Below, one piece after another: positions 59,293 to 64,000 of a stretch of 64,000 nt of DNA (its first letter is position 1; each line of letters begins with the position of its first letter). Origin of the DNA: an uncultured Alphaproteobacteria bacterium (GTDB lineage: Bacteria > Pseudomonadota > Alphaproteobacteria > Micropepsales > Micropepsaceae); contig CAIOFO010000148.1 in assembly GCA_903857685.1 (NCBI GenBank), forward strand, positions 1 through 64,000, in the 5' to 3' direction. Under the pieces are notes generated by a model. It was not told the DNA's origin. It was given only the letters and a program-made list of their open reading frames with translations, and made no database searches. The position numbers and the translations under genes are program-made.

Positions 59293-59685
59293 ATGGCCGT
59301 GATAGTTATGCAAAAATGCGCCATGTGTAATTCCGCCCACCAAAGACGCCGCCTCGCGGCCCGGCTGCTCTGCGCCCTGGTCGCGGCGATATTCACGCTT
59401 GCGGCGCAGCCCGGCGCAATGGCGATGCCCGCCGCGCCATCATCGTTCATGGCAATGCCGGATTCTGCGATGCCGGGCTGCGACGGCATGGGTCTTCACA
59501 AGGGTGGCGCGCCCGTCAAAAGCGGCGCCCCCTGCCTGGGCATGTTGTCCTGTTACGGCATCGCGGCACTGAATCTTCAGCCCATCATATTCCGCAGCCC
59601 CGCCGCGTATCTCGTCGCGCATCATCCTGACAGCATGTCGCCCGGGCTGAGCCGCTCACCGGAAAATCCGCCCCCCATCGCCTGA
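59293..59685 (+). CDS. small secreted Met/Cys-rich protein upstream of metal efflux genes
   Basis: MAVIVMQKCAMCNSAHQ...FMAMPDSAMPGCDGMGLHKGGAPVKSGAPCLGMLSC. Confidence 0.6.
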   Translation: MAVIVMQKCAMCNSAHQRRRLAARLLCALVAAIFTLAAQPGAMAMPAAPSSFMAMPDSAMPGCDGMGLHKGGAPVKSGAPCLGMLSCYGIAALNLQPIIFRSPAAYLVAHHPDSMSPGLSRSPENPPPIA

Positions 59686-59751
59686 CGCAACGGCCGCATC
59701 ACGCCTGCCCGCAAGAGCCGGGTGGGTTGTTCCGTTCGTCAGGAGAAAATC

Positions 59752-61281
59752 ATGCCAAGAAATTTCATTGCCGCCATCCTGCTGGCTTTTGCAGGTCTGG
59801 CGGCGGGTCTTGCCCAGCCGGCCTTCGGCCAGGGCGAGAGTTGGAAACTGCTCACCCCAAGCGTGGCCGCCAATGTGGCAGCGTCCATCCGCATTCAGCT
59901 TGTCGACAAGGGCGGCAAGCCCGTTGCGCGCCCACTCGCCATCGCCTCGGTCCGCGCCGACATGAGTCCCGATAATATGGGGACCATGACCGCGCCCGCC
60001 CGATCGCTCCCGTCAAAGGAGCCGGGCGTGGTGGTGGTGGAAACCACGCTCACCGCGCCGGGACGCTGGGCGATCACCCTGTCCGGCAGTGCCGGCGGCT
60101 TGCCTGCCAAAGGCACGGTGATCGTCACGGCCACGGCCAAGAGCGCGCAGGCGGCACCGCCGCCTGCCGTCGGGCACCGCATCGTTTATTACCGCAATCC
60201 GATGGGCTTGGCGGATACTTCGCCCCTGCCGCGCAAGGACCCGATGGGGATGGACTATATCCCCGTCTATGCCGACGAAATCGTGCAATCGCCCGGCGCC
60301 ATCCATCTCGACAATCGCAAGATCCAGCGTTCCGGCGTTCGCACCGTGGCGGTTTCGCGCATGGTCCTGGCCAAAAGCGTACGCGCCACCGGCATCGTCG
60401 CCCCGGACGAAAGCCGGCAATCGGTGCTGGCGGCGCGCTTCAATGGCTTTGTCGAGAAGCTTTTTGTCACCCAGACAGGTGATAGCGTACGCCAGGGCCA
60501 GCCCCTGATGCGGGTGTGGATCGAAAGCCCGGAGGTGCTGATCAAGGAGGCCGACTATGTCGGCTCACTGGCTTCCGGCTCGGACGCCAACGCCAATTTT
60601 GCGGCGTCTGTCCTGCGCCAATTCGGCGTGCCCCAATCCGAACTGGACGCCATGGCCAAAAGCGGCACGCCCACGCGCGCGATCACGATCGCCGCCCCCT
60701 CCAGCGGAATCGTGATGGAAAAGCTGGCCGTCAACGGCATGCGGTTCTCGGCCGGGGATCCGCTGTTCAAGATCACCGATATCTCGCTCCTGTGGGTGCT
60801 TGCCGGCGTGTCGGAACGCGATCTTGCCACCGTCAATCCGGGCCAGAAGGCGACAATCAATTTTCAGGACGATCCATCGGCCTCTTTTGTGGGGAAGGTG
60901 CTGTTTGTCTATCCGGACATCGATGCCGCCACCCGCACCGTCAAGGTGCGCATTGCGCTGGCGAATCCGCGGGGGCGCCTGCGTATCGGCCAATATGCCG
61001 ATGTCAGGATTGACGCGCTGGTCTCGGCCGCACCGGTGCTGGCGGTGCCGGTCTCGGCCGTGGTCGACGACGGCAGCCGCCAGATCGCCTTTGTCGCGGA
61101 ACCGGACGGCAGCTTCGCGCCGCGCCAGGTGTCGCTGGGCGCCCGCTCCGGCGACATGGTCGAGGTCCGCGCCGGCCTGAAGGAAGGCGAGCGCATCGTC
61201 GCCACGGGAAATTTCCTGATCGACGCGGAAAGCAATCTCGAAACCGCGCTGCAGAGCCTTGCCCCGGGACAGCGCCCTTGA
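59752..61281 (+). CDS. CusB-type heavy-metal efflux periplasmic adaptor
   Basis: YYRNPMGLADTSPLPRKDPMGMDYIPVYADE metal-binding-domain segment, HlyD-type adaptor core, GLKEGERIVATGNFLIDAESNLETAL. Confidence 0.92.
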   Translation: MPRNFIAAILLAFAGLAAGLAQPAFGQGESWKLLTPSVAANVAASIRIQLVDKGGKPVARPLAIASVRADMSPDNMGTMTAPARSLPSKEPGVVVVETTLTAPGRWAITLSGSAGGLPAKGTVIVTATAKSAQAAPPPAVGHRIVYYRNPMGLADTSPLPRKDPMGMDYIPVYADEIVQSPGAIHLDNRKIQRSGVRTVAVSRMVLAKSVRATGIVAPDESRQSVLAARFNGFVEKLFVTQTGDSVRQGQPLMRVWIESPEVLIKEADYVGSLASGSDANANFAASVLRQFGVPQSELDAMAKSGTPTRAITIAAPSSGIVMEKLAVNGMRFSAGDPLFKITDISLLWVLAGVSERDLATVNPGQKATINFQDDPSASFVGKVLFVYPDIDAATRTVKVRIALANPRGRLRIGQYADVRIDALVSAAPVLAVPVSAVVDDGSRQIAFVAEPDGSFAPRQVSLGARSGDMVEVRAGLKEGERIVATGNFLIDAESNLETALQSLAPGQRP

Positions 61282-64000
61282 TCGCACGCGTCATTGCCTG
61301 GTCGGCTCATCATTGGGGCCTGGTGCTGATCGGCACGGCGGTTCTGGTGCTGCTGGGTCTTTTCGCCGTCAGCGAGATTCCGCTCGACGCCATTCCCGAC
61401 CTGTCCGACACGCAAGTGATCGTCTACACCGAATATCCCGGCCAGGCGCCGCAGGTGGTTGAGGACCAGGTTACCTTTCCGCTGACCTCGGCGCTGCTGA
61501 GCGTGCCCAGGGCGAAGACGGTTCGCGGCGTCTCCTTTTTCGGCGTTTCCTTCATCTACATGATCTTCGATGAAGGCACCGACATCTATTGGGCGCGTTC
61601 GCGCGTGCTGGAATATCTGAACGCCGCGTCCCAGAAATTGCCGCAGGGCGTGGTTCCCAGTTTGGGTCCTGACGCCACCGGCGTCGGCTGGGTCTATGAA
61701 TATGCCCTCACGGGCGGCGGCCTGGATCTGGCGCAGATGCGTTCGCTGCAGGACTGGCATCTGCGCTATGCGCTGGCCAAGGCAGAAGGCGTGTCCGAGA
61801 TCGCCAGTGTCGGCGGCTTCGTCAAGCAATATGCCGTCGTGGTGGACCCGGGACGGATGCGGGCCTATGGCATAACGCTGGGCCAGCTCCGCGACGCCGT
61901 GGCGGGCGCCAACCTGGATGTGGGCGGCCGGACCATCGAACTGTCGGAAACAGAATTCATGCTGCGGGGGCGCGGTTATATCAAGTCGCCCCAGGACCTG
62001 GAACGCGTCACGCTGAAGGCCAGCGACGGAACCCCGGTCCTGCTCGGAGCGGTCGCCCATGTCGAAAATGTGCCCGACGAGCGGCGCGGCATAGCCGAGC
62101 TCAATGGAGAAGGCGAAGTCGCTTCCGGCATCGTGGTGCAACGCTATGGTGCCAATGCCCCCAACGTCATCAATGCCGTCAAGGCGCGGATCGGCGAGAT
62201 TGCCGCCAGCCTTCCCGCCGGCGTGAAAATCGTGCCGGTTTATGACCGCGCGCTTTTGATCGAGCGCGCCATCGGCACCCTCAAAAGCACGCTGATCGAG
62301 GAAAGCATCATCGTGGCGCTCGTCTGCTTCGTCTTCCTGATGCATGCCCGCAGCGCGCTGGTCGCCATACTCACCCTGCCGGTGGGGATCCTGATCGCCT
62401 TTATCGCGATGGACGTGCTGGGAATCGGCTCGAATATCATGAGCCTTGGCGGCATCGCCATTGCCATCGGCGCCATGGTGGACGCCGCCATCGTGATGAT
62501 CGAAAATGCGCATAAGCATCTGGAACGCGCGGCCCCCGGAGAGCCGCGCCTTGCCGTCATAGTGGCGGCGGCCAAAGAGGTCGGCCCGGCGCTGTTCTTC
62601 AGCCTGCTGGTCATCACCGTCTCCTTCATTCCCATATTCGCGCTGCAAGAGCAGGAAGGACGGCTGTTCCACCCGCTGGCCTTTACCAAAGGCTTCGCGA
62701 TGGGCGCCGCCGCCCTGCTTTCGGTGACATTGGTGCCGGCGTTGATGGCCCTGTTTGTCCGCGGCCGGATCGCGCCGGAAGCGAAGAACCCGGTCAACCG
62801 CTTTCTGATCTGGATCTATCGCCCCCTCATCGCGGCGGTATTGCGGTGGCCATGGATCACGCTGGCCCTGGCGGGGCTTGTTCTGGCGGCGAGCTTTTAT
62901 CCCGCCTCGCGAATCGGCAGCGAATTCATGCCCGCATTGAACGAGGGCACGCTGCTCTACATGCCCACGACCTTGCCGGGACTGTCGATCACCAAGGCGG
63001 CGCAGCTGCTGCAGACCCAGGACCGCATCATCAAGGCATTTCCCGAAGTCGAGACCGTGTGGGGCAAGTCCGGCCGCGCCGAGACAGCCACCGATCCGGC
63101 GCCGCTGGAGATGTTCGAGACGGTCATAAACCTGAAGCCACCGGAGCAATGGCCCGCCGGGATGACGACGGACCGCCTCGTCGCCGACCTGGACAAGGCG
63201 CTGCAATTTCCGGGCGTCAGCAATGCCTGGACCATGCCAATCAAGGCCCGCACAGACATGCTGTCGACCGGCATCCGTACACCGGTGGGCGTAAAGGTCT
63301 ATGGCAAGGATCTGGCCGAAATCGAAACCCTGTCCCGCGAAGTGGAGCGCGCCGTGCATTCGGTGCCGGGCACGACCTCCGCCTATGCCGAACGGATCAA
63401 TGGCGGCTACTATCTTGACATCACGCCCGACCGCGAACGGATCGCGCGCTACGGGCTTTCGATGCAGGATGTTCTGTCCACCATTGCGAGCGTTATCGGC
63501 GCCAAGACAATTACGACCACTGTAGAGGGGCGGGAACGTTACGGTGTGGTGCTGCGCTATCCCCGCGACATCCGCAGCGACCCTGATGCCATTGCCGCCA
63601 ATACGATGGTCTCGCTGCCTTCGGGCGGGACCGTGCCTCTGGGCGAACTGGCGACCATCGCACGTACGCGAGGCCCCACCATGGTGCGCACCGAGGATGG
63701 CCAGCTTGTGAGTTATGTCTATGTCGATTTCCGGGGCCGCGACCTGGGCGGCTATGTCGAGGACGCAAAGCGCGCCGTGGCGAAGCAGGTTTCGTTTCCA
63801 CCCGGGACCTATGTGCGCTGGAGCGGACAGTATGAATATTTCGAGCGCGCCAACCAGCGCCTGCGGATTGTCGTGCCGGCGACGCTGCTGGTCATCCTCT
63901 TTCTGCTATGGCTGAATTTCCGGCGCCTGAGCGATACGCTGATCGTCATGCTGTCCCTGCCATTTGCGCTGGCGGGCGGAATCTGGCTGACCTGGCTGAT
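61278..64000 (+). CDS. CusA/CzcA-type heavy-metal efflux RND permease (3' end beyond window)
   Basis: TTG start overlapping the adaptor stop; MIARVIAWSAHHWGLVLIGTAVLVLLGLFAVSEIPLDAIPDLSDTQVIVYTEYPGQAPQVVEDQVTFPL...GGIAIAIGAMVDAAIVMIENAHK; open to window end, so absent from the ORF track. Confidence 0.93.
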   Translation, partial: MIARVIAWSAHHWGLVLIGTAVLVLLGLFAVSEIPLDAIPDLSDTQVIVYTEYPGQAPQVVEDQVTFPLTSALLSVPRAKTVRGVSFFGVSFIYMIFDEGTDIYWARSRVLEYLNAASQKLPQGVVPSLGPDATGVGWVYEYALTGGGLDLAQMRSLQDWHLRYALAKAEGVSEIASVGGFVKQYAVVVDPGRMRAYGITLGQLRDAVAGANLDVGGRTIELSETEFMLRGRGYIKSPQDLERVTLKASDGTPVLLGAVAHVENVPDERRGIAELNGEGEVASGIVVQRYGANAPNVINAVKARIGEIAASLPAGVKIVPVYDRALLIERAIGTLKSTLIEESIIVALVCFVFLMHARSALVAILTLPVGILIAFIAMDVLGIGSNIMSLGGIAIAIGAMVDAAIVMIENAHKHLERAAPGEPRLAVIVAAAKEVGPALFFSLLVITVSFIPIFALQEQEGRLFHPLAFTKGFAMGAAALLSVTLVPALMALFVRGRIAPEAKNPVNRFLIWIYRPLIAAVLRWPWITLALAGLVLAASFYPASRIGSEFMPALNEGTLLYMPTTLPGLSITKAAQLLQTQDRIIKAFPEVETVWGKSGRAETATDPAPLEMFETVINLKPPEQWPAGMTTDRLVADLDKALQFPGVSNAWTMPIKARTDMLSTGIRTPVGVKVYGKDLAEIETLSREVERAVHSVPGTTSAYAERINGGYYLDITPDRERIARYGLSMQDVLSTIASVIGAKTITTTVEGRERYGVVLRYPRDIRSDPDAIAANTMVSLPSGGTVPLGELATIARTRGPTMVRTEDGQLVSYVYVDFRGRDLGGYVEDAKRAVAKQVSFPPGTYVRWSGQYEYFERANQRLRIVVPATLLVILFLLWLNFRRLSDTLIVMLSLPFALAGGIWLTWL

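Noticed and set aside
60909-63359. 816-aa minus-strand ORF
   Set aside because: Antisense to the CusB/CusA-type genes, His/Gly/Gln/Arg-rich composition typical of a shadow frame.

Overview
High-GC alphaproteobacterial chromosome segment; taxonomy is inferred from gene content only. Positions about 1-14.6 kb look like an accessory island. It carries a tyrosine integrase immediately upstream of dusA, phage/ICE-like small ORFs, dispersed intergenic repeats, a MITE-like element, a BigR-like/rhodanese/RND-efflux operon, and a porin-ModA-molbindin-SUOX-like molybdenum module with a Mo-box-like site. From dusA onward the content is mostly ordinary core genes: phosphomannomutase, cobA, pepN, speD/speE, a CnoX-like thioredoxin, a Kir-type channel, pyrD, class I LysRS, a DinG-like helicase and dcd, with several sensor kinases. 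From about 44 kb there is a tRNA-Gly, two paralogous small secreted DCWHTD/HPDDWYFHQ proteins, a type III PKS-methyltransferase-flavoprotein cluster, a sensor kinase with a CxxCH motif, a LOV-like PAS kinase lacking the photoactive Cys with a stand-alone receiver, a MacAB pair, and a CusB/CusA-type metal efflux operon that runs off the right edge. Best leads: the thiol-switch-regulated RND operon, the MITE inserted inside another repeat, the dusA-anchored island, the Cys-less LOV-like kinase, and the heme-motif kinase. All family calls come from reading the translated sequences; no searches were run.
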